NCBI GenBank assembly: GCA_004026145.2
Contig: CP034975.1
Span: 22,324,213-22,388,212, forward strand
Length of the DNA: 64,000 nucleotides
Direction: 5' to 3'
DNA from: Takifugu bimaculatus
Taxonomy: Eukaryota > Chordata > Actinopteri > Tetraodontiformes > Tetraodontidae
Under the pieces are notes generated by a model. The model had not been told where the DNA came from, ran no database searches, and worked only from the letters and a program-made list of their open reading frames with translations. This document shows, piece after piece, positions 35,388 to 44,689 of the stretch (positions are counted from its first letter, which is position 1; every line of letters starts with the position of its first letter). Position numbers and translations under genes: made by a program.

Positions 35388-35835
35388 GCCATCGGTTTCA
35401 GGCGCGCTGACAGTCGGCTGAGCAGATAGGAAAGCTCCGCAAGCGCCCGCTCGTTCGCCTCCATGGCGCGCCTCGTCTCCGCGGCTCTGTTTTTTGGACA
35501 TGAGATGCACTCAGTGGGTCAGTTATAGCATGCACGCACACACGCATGCACCCTCCAGCCAGTGCCGCCATTCCTCTAACGCCAGCTTGACGGCCAGCAG
35601 CTCCCCACGTCGTAGTTCCTCTCCGCCGGTGTCACCGGTCCTGGCTGATACCAGCGCCAGCCCTGTGGGGGACCGCGGCCCCTGCCGGCACGTCACTGGA
35701 TCTGGCAGGGGGGTTCCAGAGTGTTACCACGACCTCGCCAAGGTATTCAGCAAGGCCCGGGCAAATACCCTGCCAGATCCAGGTGCGCGGGGCGTACTAG
35801 GACTCCCGGGCGGGATCGCCCGCAGCTGTGACAGC
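35388..35835. mobile_element. Scrambled gypsy fragments
   Basis: 35388-35485 matches gag of gypsy 1 (34418-34515). 35550-35635 matches its RNase H region (about 32000-32090). 35714-35762 matches the protease-RT junction near 33150-33200 but in opposite orientation, reading YHDLAKVFSKARAN on the plus strand. 35811-35834 matches the LTR end (cgcccgcagctgtgaca). The pieces are not collinear with any intact element. Confidence 0.65.
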
Positions 35836-35842
35836 TAGATCC

Positions 35843-36248
35843 CTAGTGTTTCAGACATTACCACTGAAAATGAAAAGAGTAATTGATCTTCATAGTCATT
35901 TGTTTAAATATTTGAAACAAATGGTTAAGTGTTTGCAGTGACATTCCATTGTTTACTACCTGCATTGATATTCCATTGTTTGCAAAGTATTTTTTCTCTT
36001 TTGAACTTTAAATGTATCACTTAAATATCTGTCTTGACATTGGGGCATAACAAAACATTTGTTAAGCAACCATTTACTTATTTCCTTTTAATCAATACCT
36101 TATTGAGCAAAGACGAGCATGTGTACCTCTTTGCTCATCATTAACATAACAGTTCAAATAATACAAGCCTTTATCTGTCTAAATCTGTACAGCAGTGTAT
36201 AATATTAGGAAAGCATATTGTGTGATTTGTCTCTCTCTCTTAAACAAA

Positions 36249-36311
<63 letters not shown>

Positions 36312-37207
36312 CTACTCCAGCACTGCTGGGTGTGCTGGATTGCCATCAGGCCCTGACAAAGCTGCTTACATAACCTTTCCTCCAGCACCAGCCAACATCA
36401 GCTACTTTATTAAATGAGAACAGCTTAAATGACTTTTTGACAATGTTGCCTCTCAATTGTATTTTGTCAAACTTACTTTTTATTTCTGGTGTGTGTGTGT
36501 GTGATACTAAATAAGATGTAGTGTGATAAATAAAAGGAGACAATGCCAAAACAATTTTACAGCTATAGGCATAATTTATGGGGAAACACAAAGAGGAGAG
36601 TTTCTTGTGGCTGTTCAGCTCCTAAACTCCACCTATCCACTGATCAATATCATCATGTCTCTGAATAAAATAATTTTAAAGATTCCAAATAATCAACCAA
36701 TAGGTTGATTAAATACGGTAGGTTCTTTGAATTATCAAAAAGTAATTGAAACCTTTTTCTTTAAAAACAGTTTAGAAAAGTGTGGCATTAAGTACTCAAA
36801 TATTTACATGGACATATGAATCATAGAAAGGTGCTGTATTCTATATGAACAATTATTGCAGTCATAGGTGTTTTTTCTGTGTAATAGGCTATTGCCAGGG
36901 ATGCCACTTGTTTAACTGTTTTCCAGAGGTAGTTTATAGATTCATGACATTGCATTGTTTCACCAATAGCTGGTTAAATCATGGATAGGACCCACAGTCA
37001 AAGCTGAAGGGTTCTGTCCATATAGTCAGGGTTTATTTCACTATAAATCAATCTGCTCACGCTATAGTTTCCCTTAAAGTTTACCTTAAAGAAAGTTTAC
37101 TTAAATTGTACCTGTGAAAAGTGTTCCCACAAGAACTTGTTTCTATGTTCTACTCAAAGCACCCATATGCAGCTCAGAAGTTATCTTTTAACTTTTGTCA
37201 GAAGTAC
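35843..37207. other. Host DNA with an (AC)n microsatellite
   Basis: No gene or transposon recognised apart from the microsatellite at 36250-36311. Confidence 0.4.
36250..36311. repeat. (AC)n microsatellite
   Basis: About 31 uninterrupted dinucleotide units. Confidence 0.97.
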
Positions 37208-37503
37208 TGTTGTGATCCAGGATTCCCAGTTGTGTTTGTCCTGCAGGGGGCGTGGTGGAGCCATGCTCCGGCCACCTGTTGGCGCACCTGCAGGACATCA
37301 GTGATCAGCCGCCTATTTAAGGCCTAAGACTCCAGCCTACCAGTGTCGGAGGATTTCGTGTGACTAGGTGGATCTGGTAACTTTGTTGGGTTTTGAGATT
37401 TTTGTGGCTGCCCTTTTGTGTTTGTTTAATAAAACCATTTTTTGGATCGTTCATCACTGCGTCTTGCCTGCGTTCGGGTCCTAAACCACCACGAACCGTA
37501 ACA
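37208..37503 (+). repeat. 5' LTR of gypsy 2
   Basis: Begins TGTTGTGATCC and ends CCGTAACA. A TATA-like 'tatttaag' starts at 37314 and AATAAA lies at 37428-37433. Confidence 0.92.
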
Positions 37504-37504
37504 G

Positions 37505-37515
37505 AATCCTCCGAC
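37505..37515 (+). promoter_or_regulatory. Primer-binding site of gypsy 2, self-priming type
   Basis: The 11 nt aatcctccgac, one base after the 5' LTR, is the exact reverse complement of gtcggaggatt at 37345-37355, which begins 31 nt after the TATA-like motif. This matches the self-primed arrangement described for Tf1 and sushi-type elements. Confidence 0.8.
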
Positions 37516-37519
37516 CAGG

Positions 37520-38443
37520 ATGGACCCGGCAGATCAAGACGCAGTGCGCCGCACGCTGGAGACTCAAGGGAGGTTGCTAGGACAGCACAACCAGCTCCTC
37601 ACAGATATTTGGGCTTCGCTCCAGTCGCTCAACACGAGCGTAACGGACCTGCTCTCTTCGGGACGGGCTGAGCAGGTACCGTCTCCACCAGCCCCAGAGG
37701 CACTGGAAGTCGTTACGCAGCGAGTGGCCGCTGCACCACGGGAGCCCCACGTACCAATCCCGGAGCGATATTCTGGTGAGGCTGGTGTGTGTGCCAGTTT
37801 TTTGCTTCAGTGCTCCCTGGTTTTCGATCTCCAGCCCCTCACCTACCCTGGCGACAGGGCGAAGATCGCCTTCATCGTGAATCTTCTCTCTGGGAGAGCG
37901 GCGCAATGGGCCACGGCAGTCCTGGAGAACCAGACACCCGCTTCTTCCGGTTTCCCGGAGTTCACTGCGGAATTAAAGCGGGTGTTTGATCATCCGGTCC
38001 AGAGTGGAGAAGCGGCATCCCAGATCCTGTCCCTGCGCCAAGGTTCCAGCTCCGTCGCGGACTATTCCATCCGGTTCCACATTCTCGCAGCCAGAAGCAG
38101 CTGGAACGACGCGGCCCTCCAGGGGGTGTTCACCCAAGGACTCGCGGAGGCACTCAAGGATGAGTTGGCCGCCCGGGAGGAGTCCGGGGACCTGGAGACG
38201 CTCATCAGCCTGGCGATCCGGCTGGACAATCGTCTGCGGGAGAGACACCGGCAGAGTAACAGGGGCTGGCCAGAGAGGAGTTCGGAGAGCGCGTCCGGGC
38301 GAAGTGGAGCTCCGGTTAAATCGTCAACTCTAGCCCCTGCTCCACCTTTAGGAGGATGTCAATGGCGAACCTATGCAGTTGGGACGATCCCGACTCTCCC
38401 ACGCGGAGCGGCGGTACCGGCGGTCGGCGAACCTCTGCCTTAA
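37520..38443 (+). pseudogene. gag of gypsy 2, capsid part
   Basis: The ATG at 37520 (MDPADQDAVRRTLETQGRLL) is 16 nt past the LTR, as in relatives. The first ~60 residues look coiled-coil; a capsid-like region follows (VPIPERYSGEAGVCASFLLQ, then IAFIVNLLSGRAAQW and SVADYSIRFHILAARSSW). A single-base frameshift near 38345 separates it from the zinc knuckle, which lies in the next open frame. The tail after the shift (GGCQWRTYAVGTIP onward) is out-of-frame reading. Otherwise it is open for 307 codons, consistent with a recent insertion. Confidence 0.8.
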
Positions 38444-39647
38444 TTGCGGCCAGGCTGGCCATTTCGTCGCTGATTGCCCGACCCAGCCAGGGGAACTAGG
38501 CTCGTCAACACGCGTGGGAGTGTTGGCGAGCGCTTCCTGTTCCGTGCTGCCCCGCTTAACCCTGCCATGCACGCTCCGCTGGGGCCGGGAGTCGGTCTCT
38601 GCGCCATTCTTGGTGGACTCAGGCGCAGATGACAGCTTCATAAGCCAGGACTTGGCCGTGCAAGCCCGTGTCCCCATCGAGACTCTGCCCGAGCCAAGAC
38701 CCGTCATTGGCCTCAACGGGGAGGTCCTGGCTATGGTAACGCACCAGACCCAACCCCTCACCCTCATCGTCTCCGGGAACCATCAGGAGCAGATCCGCCT
38801 GCTCGTCATCCCGGCATCCTCTTCCCCAGGGGTTCTCGGGTCTCCCTGGCTGGCTCGCCACAACCCCCAGATCGATTGGTCAACCAGGAGAGTGAGTTGG
38901 AGCGTGGCCTGTCGGGCCAACTGTCTTCGCTCTGCACTCACCGCCACGCCTGGTGGTTCGGACTCCGCCAGGAAAGCTAAGAGGGTGGGACGTTGCCCTC
39001 CTGCGGTGCGTCCAGGGGGCACAATCCAGGCGTCCACGGTCGGTGGTCCGCTCTGCCGCGGGAGTAGAGCCGCTGCAGTTTTCCTGGGGGCCACATCCTG
39101 GCAAGTGGAGAAGACAGTCCCAGCGGCCCAGCAATCAGTTCTGGATCAAGGTGGGATTCCGTTGAACCGGCTGTTTGTCCCAGAGGGCAAAGTGGCGGTG
39201 CCCTTGGTGCCGGCAGACGTACGCCGGTGGAGGAAAGAGCGGAGACGTGGTTGTGCTGTACTCCTACGGGCTTCCCAGCGCTCTCAACGGCAGGCCAATC
39301 GGCACCGGACTCCGGCCCTGTCCCATCAGCCTGACCAGAGGGTCTGCCTCCCTACGAAGCACCTCCCATTCCAGGGGGGGCCGGTCGCTGAATCGGACCT
39401 GGTCCCTCCGTCCGAGCCCCCGCCTCCCCCCAAGGTCAGGGATAGGGGGGCTGCCTACAGAGTCCGGCGCATTCTGGACGTCCGTCGACGGGGACGAGAG
39501 TTCCAGTTCCTCGTTGAATGGGAGGGTTACGGGCCGACGAGGCGATCGTGGGCCCCCCGCCTTTTCATCCTGGACAGCGACCTCTCCCGTGATTTCTACC
39601 GCCCCCACCCGGAGAGACCTGGTAGGGCGCCAGGAGGTGCCCGTTGA
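38373..39647 (+). CDS. Fused frame: zinc knuckle, protease and chromodomain of gypsy 2
   Basis: Open for 424 codons. Residues 22-35 are CLNCGQAGHFVADC (a CCHC knuckle). Residues about 78-90 are FLVDSGADDSFIS, the aspartic protease active site. Then comes the protease end GVLGSPWLARHNPQIDW. After residue ~180 the frame runs through unrelated-looking filler instead of RT, then through the end of integrase, and finishes in a chromodomain (FQFLVEWEGYGPTRRSWAP, residues about 370-390). RT, RNase H and the integrase DDE core are deleted, yet the reading frame stays open across the junction. The upstream ATG may not be a true start, because the gag frameshift lies just before it. Whether it is translated is unknown. 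Confidence 0.7.
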   Translation: MQLGRSRLSHAERRYRRSANLCLNCGQAGHFVADCPTQPGELGSSTRVGVLASASCSVLPRLTLPCTLRWGRESVSAPFLVDSGADDSFISQDLAVQARVPIETLPEPRPVIGLNGEVLAMVTHQTQPLTLIVSGNHQEQIRLLVIPASSSPGVLGSPWLARHNPQIDWSTRRVSWSVACRANCLRSALTATPGGSDSARKAKRVGRCPPAVRPGGTIQASTVGGPLCRGSRAAAVFLGATSWQVEKTVPAAQQSVLDQGGIPLNRLFVPEGKVAVPLVPADVRRWRKERRRGCAVLLRASQRSQRQANRHRTPALSHQPDQRVCLPTKHLPFQGGPVAESDLVPPSEPPPPPKVRDRGAAYRVRRILDVRRRGREFQFLVEWEGYGPTRRSWAPRLFILDSDLSRDFYRPHPERPGRAPGGAR

Positions 39648-39658
39648 GGGGGAGGTAA

Positions 39659-39946
39659 TGTTGTGATCCAGGATTCCCAGTTGTTTGTCCTGCAGGGGGC
39701 GTGGTGGAGCCATGCTCCGGCCACCTGTTGGCGCACCTGCAGGACATCAGTGATCAGCCGCCTATTTAAGGCCTAAGACTCCGGCCTACCAGTGTCGGAG
39801 GATTTCGTGTGACTAGGTGGATCTGGTAACTTTGTTGGTTTTTGAGATTTTTGTGGCTGCCCTTTTGTTTAATAAAACCATTTTTTGGATTGTTCATTAC
39901 TGCGTCTTGCCTGCGTTCGGGTCCTAAACCACCACGAACCGTAACA
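39659..39946 (+). repeat. 3' LTR of gypsy 2
   Basis: Same ends as the 5' LTR. It lacks 2 nt and 6 nt in two short repeats and has about four substitutions. Confidence 0.92.
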
Positions 39947-40024
39947 AGTACTTTGCCAATAACATGAAGTACAATTTGTATTTGGGTAGTAAAACCAGAA
40001 TTTTAATATATTCAAGCACGATTA

Positions 40025-41055
40025 CCATATTTTCCGGACTATAAGCTGCTACTTTTTTCCTACACTTTAAACACTGCGGCTTATTCTACGGTGCGGCTTA
40101 TTTATGTATTTTTTTTTTCTATCGCCCGCTAGGGGCGCTCGAGCAGAAAAGGTAAGAGTGAGACAGGTACAATATATATGTGTCGAGGAAGACGCAAGTT
40201 TAATGTAACTTTGCGTTTTGTGTATGAATAAAATTAGCATAAACAGACGTAAACTTAACATAAATGAATCGATGGTGAGACGCTGGAAACGGCAGCGGGA
40301 AGAACTGGAGCAATGTAAAAAGACGAAAAAAGCTTTCAGAGGTAATAAAAGCAGGATTTCTGATGCTATTCCAATCCGACACGGAGGAGGAAGACTTCCA
40401 TGGTTTCAGAACACAGGAGGAAGATGAAGACAGCTCTGTGACTTTTACCTGTATGTTTTTTTAACCAGCCCTGTTGGTGCTGTGCTACCGTGTTGCTGTT
40501 ATGTTATGTTGCTGCCGCGTCTGAGTGACTTTTACCGGTATGTTATTTTAACCAGCCCTGTTAGTGCTGTGTTACTGCCACGTCACAGGCACTGTTTGAA
40601 AAGAAAAGCAAAGGTAGCGTAGCGTGTTGGGGAGGGTCAGTGTGGGAATTTCCCAGCATGCTTTGTGGCAGTGTGTCTATGGGTTCAGGTTGGTGTTAAC
40701 CCTGTTTTTGTTTGTTGTAAATGTTCTTTTGCAACTTTCAATGTTAGTGTTCTATTTATTGAGTTCTGGTTGATGTATTTAATTACTGGTTTAATTACTG
40801 TTTGCACCTGCCTGCATAAGCCAGGTTATGTGTGTGATTGAAGACCTCCCTTCGTTGATGCGTCTTCTGTACAATGTTTAATAAAGTAGCACGTTCTGCA
40901 GTTGAACTGCAGAATAAGCTGGCAGAGGTCTGTGTCTGAGTTCTTCTGTGACCTATGTTTAAATGTGGTTTATAGACAGGTGTGGCTTGTATAAGTACAA
41001 AATTGGTTTTCTTTCTAAAATTTGATACAGGTGCGGCTTATAGTCCAGAAATAAG
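40025..41055 (+). mobile_element. Pogo-type transposon derivative, second family (B)
   Basis: The left end 'ccatattttccggactataa' and right end 'gcggcttatagtccagaaat' are inverted, with TA at 40023-40024 and 41056-41057. Internal remnants encode NESMVRRWKRQREELEQCKK (end of the helix-turn-helix) and, in another frame, FQSDTEEEDFHGF, an acidic tail parallel to that of family A. The rest of the transposase is missing. A unit of about 87 bp is partly duplicated at 40438-40524 and 40525-40590. The segment from about 40620 to 40950 has AATAAA at about 40880 and could be a further insertion. Confidence 0.7.
40262..40470 (+). pseudogene. Pogo-type transposase remnants in family B
   Basis: From about 40265 the frame reads NESMVRRWKRQREELEQC and KKAFRGNKSR, the second helix region of the pogo N-terminal DNA-binding domain. 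Near 40370 an acidic C-terminal tail (FQSDTEEEDFHGF) follows in another frame. The whole catalytic domain is deleted between them. The same two blocks flank the deletions in family A, so the two families share ancestry. Confidence 0.6.
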
Positions 41056-41292
41056 TATGACGTTCTTAACAAATCAAACCATTTAGAAGTCTGTCCAAAA
41101 TTCAGTGAATAATTCTTATTTGAAATTGCTCTTCTGTTGTAGATATACTGTACATGCACCACTACCTCCTCTCGCCCTATAACAAGATGTTGGTACTTTA
41201 TGTTCCATGAGCATAAGTTTTAAATATCACCTGGAAACCCTTTTCTTGTGTTGTGGAATTTGCAGTGCCTTTTTCTTTTTCTTTTTTCTTGT

Positions 41293-41741
41293 TGTTGGGG
41301 TTCTGAGTTGTGTCGGTCTTTGTCCTGCAGGGGGTGGAATGGAGCACAATTGGCGGCAGCTGGCACTGCCGGCAGGCGCACCTGTAGGCAATTTACATCT
41401 TGCTGCCTATTTAAGCAGGTTGTGCCTGCCTGTCAGTGCTAGGGTGTCTGTTTGTCTTGTCTGTGTGACCATTGTGTGAGCATGTCTGTTTGTCTCCTTT
41501 GTTGTGTGTTGCTGCTCTGTGTTTCCTGGAGGGCTGTGTCTGTTTCCCTGCGCCCTGGAGGGCCGCGTCTGTTTCCCTGCGCCCTGGAGGGCTGCAACCG
41601 TTCCATGGGTGCCATGCAGTCCTGGAGGGCTGCCTTTATGTTCTTTGTGTGTGTCCCCCTTCCTGTAAGTAAAGCTGTTTGACCACTCCACCATTGTGTC
41701 CTGGTCTGCGTTCAGGTCCTGTTCAACCCCGTTTGGTAACA
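41293..41741 (+). repeat. 5' LTR of the TRIM-like element
   Basis: 449 bp. TATA-like 'tatttaag' at 41408-41415. Internal imperfect tandem units ('ccctggagggc') occur around 41525-41600. Confidence 0.8.
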
Positions 41742-41743
41742 GA

Positions 41744-41752
41744 ACACTCTGG
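41744..41752 (+). promoter_or_regulatory. Likely self-priming primer-binding site of the TRIM-like element
   Basis: acactctgg, 2 nt past the LTR, can pair with ctagggtgt at 41439-41447 (two wobble pairs), which starts 31 nt after the TATA-like motif. The equivalent ccagggtgt in the 3' LTR pairs with a single wobble. Confidence 0.5.
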
Positions 41753-41889
41753 CCAGTGTGGACCAGGCGGGTCAGGATGCGGTGGAGCTGCAGACACCCC
41801 CCCGACAGTAACGTTCCCCGTTACTTCTGCTGTGCCCGCCTTGATGGTACTTGTAGGGCGCCAGGAGGTGCCCGTTGAGGGGGAGGCAA

Positions 41890-42295
41890 TGTTGGGGTTC
41901 TGGGTTGTCGGTCTTTGTCCTGCAGGGGGTGGAATGGAGCACAATTGGTGGCAGCTGGCACTGTGGGCAGGCGTACCTGTAGGCAATTTACATCTTGCTG
42001 CCTATTTAAGCAGGTTGTGCCTGCCTGTCAGTGCCAGGGTGTCTGTTTGTCTTGTCTGAGTGACTGTCGTGTGAGCGTGTCTGTTCGTCTCCTTCGTTGT
42101 GTGTTGCTGTTCTGTGTTGCCTGGAGGGCCGCTCGTGCTCTGTGTTGCCTGGAGGGCCGCTCGTGCTCTGTGTTGCCTGGAGGGCCGCACCCGTTCCCTG
42201 GGTGCCATGCAGTCCCGGAGGGCTGCCTTCGTGTTCTGTGTGTCCTCCCCCCCCCCCACCTTGTCAGTAAAGCTGTTTGACCACTCCATCATTGT
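41890..42295 (+). repeat. 3' LTR of the TRIM-like element (truncated)
   Basis: Matches the 5' LTR up to 'ccactccatcattgtg' but lacks about the last 45 bp. Confidence 0.8.
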
Positions 42296-42455
42296 GCTGA
42301 GGTACCCTTGAGCAAGGTGCAGAACCCACAAATGCTCAAATATGCCCTATGATGAACTGATGACTCATCCAGGGGTAGACCATTCCTCTGACTGTTATGT
42401 ACCCTCTCCATGACCCTGAAAGGGTTAGGCTGTTAAGTAGCCAAGATGAGATATT
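42296..42455 (+). mobile_element. SINE fragment
   Basis: Shares 'ctgaggtacccttgagcaag', 'actcatccaggggt' and 'ccatgaccctgaaagggtta' with the SINE at 58036-58296. It lacks the tRNA-like head and abuts the truncated LTR on one side and Tc1 on the other. Confidence 0.65.
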
Positions 42456-42797
42456 CAGTTAGTGTGAACTCATTCTTTGGGCACATAATGTAGCCGAACC
42501 TAGAACCAGCCAACTACAGCAACCACAGATCATAGCACTGCCTCCACAGGCTTGTAAAGCATCACTTCTTCTGCCTCTCTTCTTACTGTGATGCACCCAT
42601 CGCTCTGGAACAGGATAAATCTGCACTCAACATGCAATTTAATTTTTTACCCCCTGGTTAGTCTAATTGATTAGTGGTTTTCTTAAGGCTACATAGCTGT
42701 CCAGCTTTCTTTCACTAATAATCATAGCACTGAATTCTACTGCTGTTTTTTTGAAGATTTCAAGTTTAGGTGATTGCCAATCACTATCATTCAGACC
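42456..42797 (-). mobile_element. Tc1-like transposon fragment
   Basis: Read on the plus strand, blocks such as 'gcacataatgtagc', 'gatcatagcactgcctccac' and 'ttagtggttttcttaaggct' match the reverse complement of teleost Tc1 transposase sequence. The same family as 515-2690. Several deletions; no open frame. Confidence 0.7.
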
Positions 42798-44457
42798 CAG
42801 TGTACCTTGCATTGTGGATGCCAGCTCCTGCACAGCACCAGCCACGTCAGCCGACACCACGGCGACACCTGCACTTGGCTTCACCAAACCATCAACGACA
42901 GTCAGATCATTGGGAGATTGCAGTGCACTCACTCTGTTAAGAACATCCTTAATGACAGAGTTTACTTATGACAGCCTGTAGTTGCATCATTTTGTGCAAA
43001 TAGCAAAGTTCAGCATATATGAGCTCCAGTCTCCCGAACAGGCTTGATGTGTCCATGTTGGAAAAGGACACAGAAGGCAGTTATAGGTAATGCAAAATCA
43101 GGGAATGTCCCATTACCATTCAACATTTTAAAACAGCTTTTAATGCAATTGTTGTCTTAATTTGTCTTTTGTGCGCGACATTCTGCTGTTACATGACATA
43201 GAGGTCAAACAATTGTCCGAGGAGCCAATCCTCTTGGAGTCAAATTTATTCGAGCCAATAAAATGATTTAATCCTGGTTTAAAATCCTAATTTTGACTGC
43301 AAAGAAATTCAGCACCTCATCCTCAATGTTGCCCTTGCCAGTTTTATAAATGTCAGGTTATATATGTGATAAGTTGAGTTATGTATTTGAAATTATTCTA
43401 TGATATTGAGCTGTAATAATGATTATATGTAGAGTGTGCTGTTTTTATCATTAATTTTGTTCTATGTCTCAAACCCCCCACCCCAACTCAACGTTAGGGT
43501 ACACCCACCAAGAACATCCTCACGATTCACTATTGCAATAGCTTTTGCTGTTGCTCAAGGCATTCTCAAGGGACTGGGAATGTGTTAAATGTTTATGAAT
43601 TAATGCTTAGAATCTGGGACTGTAAAGAATGACAGCTGCTCAGAAAGTCATGAAGAAAATTGGAGTAGAACATTGCTGAAATTTAATGGTTTCTTATAGG
43701 GAAGGGTAAAGGAACTTTTGCCATTATCTTGACATCTCATACAGCTGTTGTATCCTCCAAGTTCAGACAGAGAGCAAGGGAAAGATTTAGAGAGCGACAG
43801 CAGTGATTCAATAAAGAATGGTAGAGTTATTTTAGTGCTTCACACACTTATGGATAATCAAAGTGGGAAATGCTCTTTTAGTTCTATGAATCATCAAGTG
43901 GTCACTTGCAGTCACTGCGCTGCACCTATAAGATATGCATTTTCCAAAATGGCAGTTGTGATCTTTGCTGCAGCACTGAGGAATGTCCCTGTGTTCCACA
44001 TCCAGCAGACAGTGAAACTTGGTTCCATATCTGAGCAGCTATCCAGGGTCATCACATTGCATCCTGAAATTACTTAAATTAGTTTGGTATTTGGTGTAAC
44101 TGACCCTCAAATCATATAATTCTTATTCAGATCTGACTTAGTGTATTTATTGATATTACCATGTTTTAGAATCTGATCATTTTTTTTTTTTTTCACTTGG
44201 TTCTACTCAGTAATATGAAATATAGAAAAACAAAAAAAAATCCTTACATTTTACTCAATGAGTCACATGTAAACATTGGGAATCAATTTTAAAAATTTGC
44301 TCTTTTCCAATGTTTATTTCTTGGCATTTCTTGAAGACTCACGTATAGCTTTATTTTCCACATTCACACAGATCTGACTACTACCTCCTGGTGCAGGGTG
44401 CCCATTATTTTCACACACTTTTCCCTGCAAAAGTTTTTTAAACACTTTCCATTTTGA
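42798..44457. other. Host DNA with one unexplained open stretch
   Basis: A minus-strand open stretch (about 42958-42797) reads SALQSPNDLTVVDGLVKPS and is not recognised. Otherwise there is no gene or repeat. Confidence 0.3.
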
Positions 44458-44612
44458 AAAATCCATCCATCTTCGCTTATCCAAGGTCGGGTCGCGGGGG
44501 CAGCAGCCTAAGCAGAGAGGCCCAGACTTCCCTCTCCCCAGCTACTTCTTCCAGCTCCTCCGGGAAAATCCCCAGGCGTTCCCAGACCAGCCGAGAGACA
44601 TAGTCCCTTAAA
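44458..44612 (-). mobile_element. 3'-terminal fragment of a Rex3-like LINE
   Basis: The reverse complement contains the family 3' end: a block like tctgggcctctctgcttagg, then ctgctgcccccgcgacccga and a terminal GATGGATGGAT tail (44461-44470 on the plus strand). Only the last 150 bp remain. Confidence 0.75.
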
Positions 44613-44632
44613 TAGTATTAGTCCACTATTAG

Positions 44633-44634
<2 letters not shown>

Positions 44635-44688
<54 letters not shown>
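44635..44688. repeat. (CA)n microsatellite
   Basis: About 27 dinucleotide units just beside the Rex3 fragment. Confidence 0.95.

Positions 44689-44689
<1 letters not shown>

Larger units (their letters stand above)
37208..39946 (+). mobile_element. Young internally deleted chromodomain gypsy element (gypsy 2)
   Basis: The LTRs are 37208-37503 and 39659-39946, differing at about 4 positions plus two small indels. They are flanked by a perfect 5-bp duplication, agtac (37203-37207 and 39947-39951). The internal 2155 bp hold gag, zinc knuckle, protease and the chromodomain end, but no RT, RNase H or integrase core. A purine tract, gagggggaggtaa, precedes the 3' LTR. Low LTR divergence implies recent insertion using enzymes from a relative. 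Confidence 0.92.
41293..42295 (+). mobile_element. TRIM-like miniature LTR retrotransposon related to gypsy 2
   Basis: The 5' LTR is 41293-41741 (TGTTGGGG...GTAACA), the internal region only 41742-41889 (148 bp), and the 3' LTR starts at 41890, truncated at 42295 by a SINE-like fragment. The internal 5' end (tggaccaggcgggtcaggat) resembles the gag start of gypsy 2 with its ATG changed to GTG. The internal 3' end (cgccaggaggtgcccgttga and the purine tract ggggaggcaa) matches the sequence before the gypsy 2 3' LTR. It is therefore a deletion derivative of a sibling family. It has no coding capacity. Confidence 0.82.

Noticed and set aside
39175..39713. Overlapping frames on both strands near the chromodomain
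   Set aside because: Shadows of the 424-codon frame of gypsy 2.
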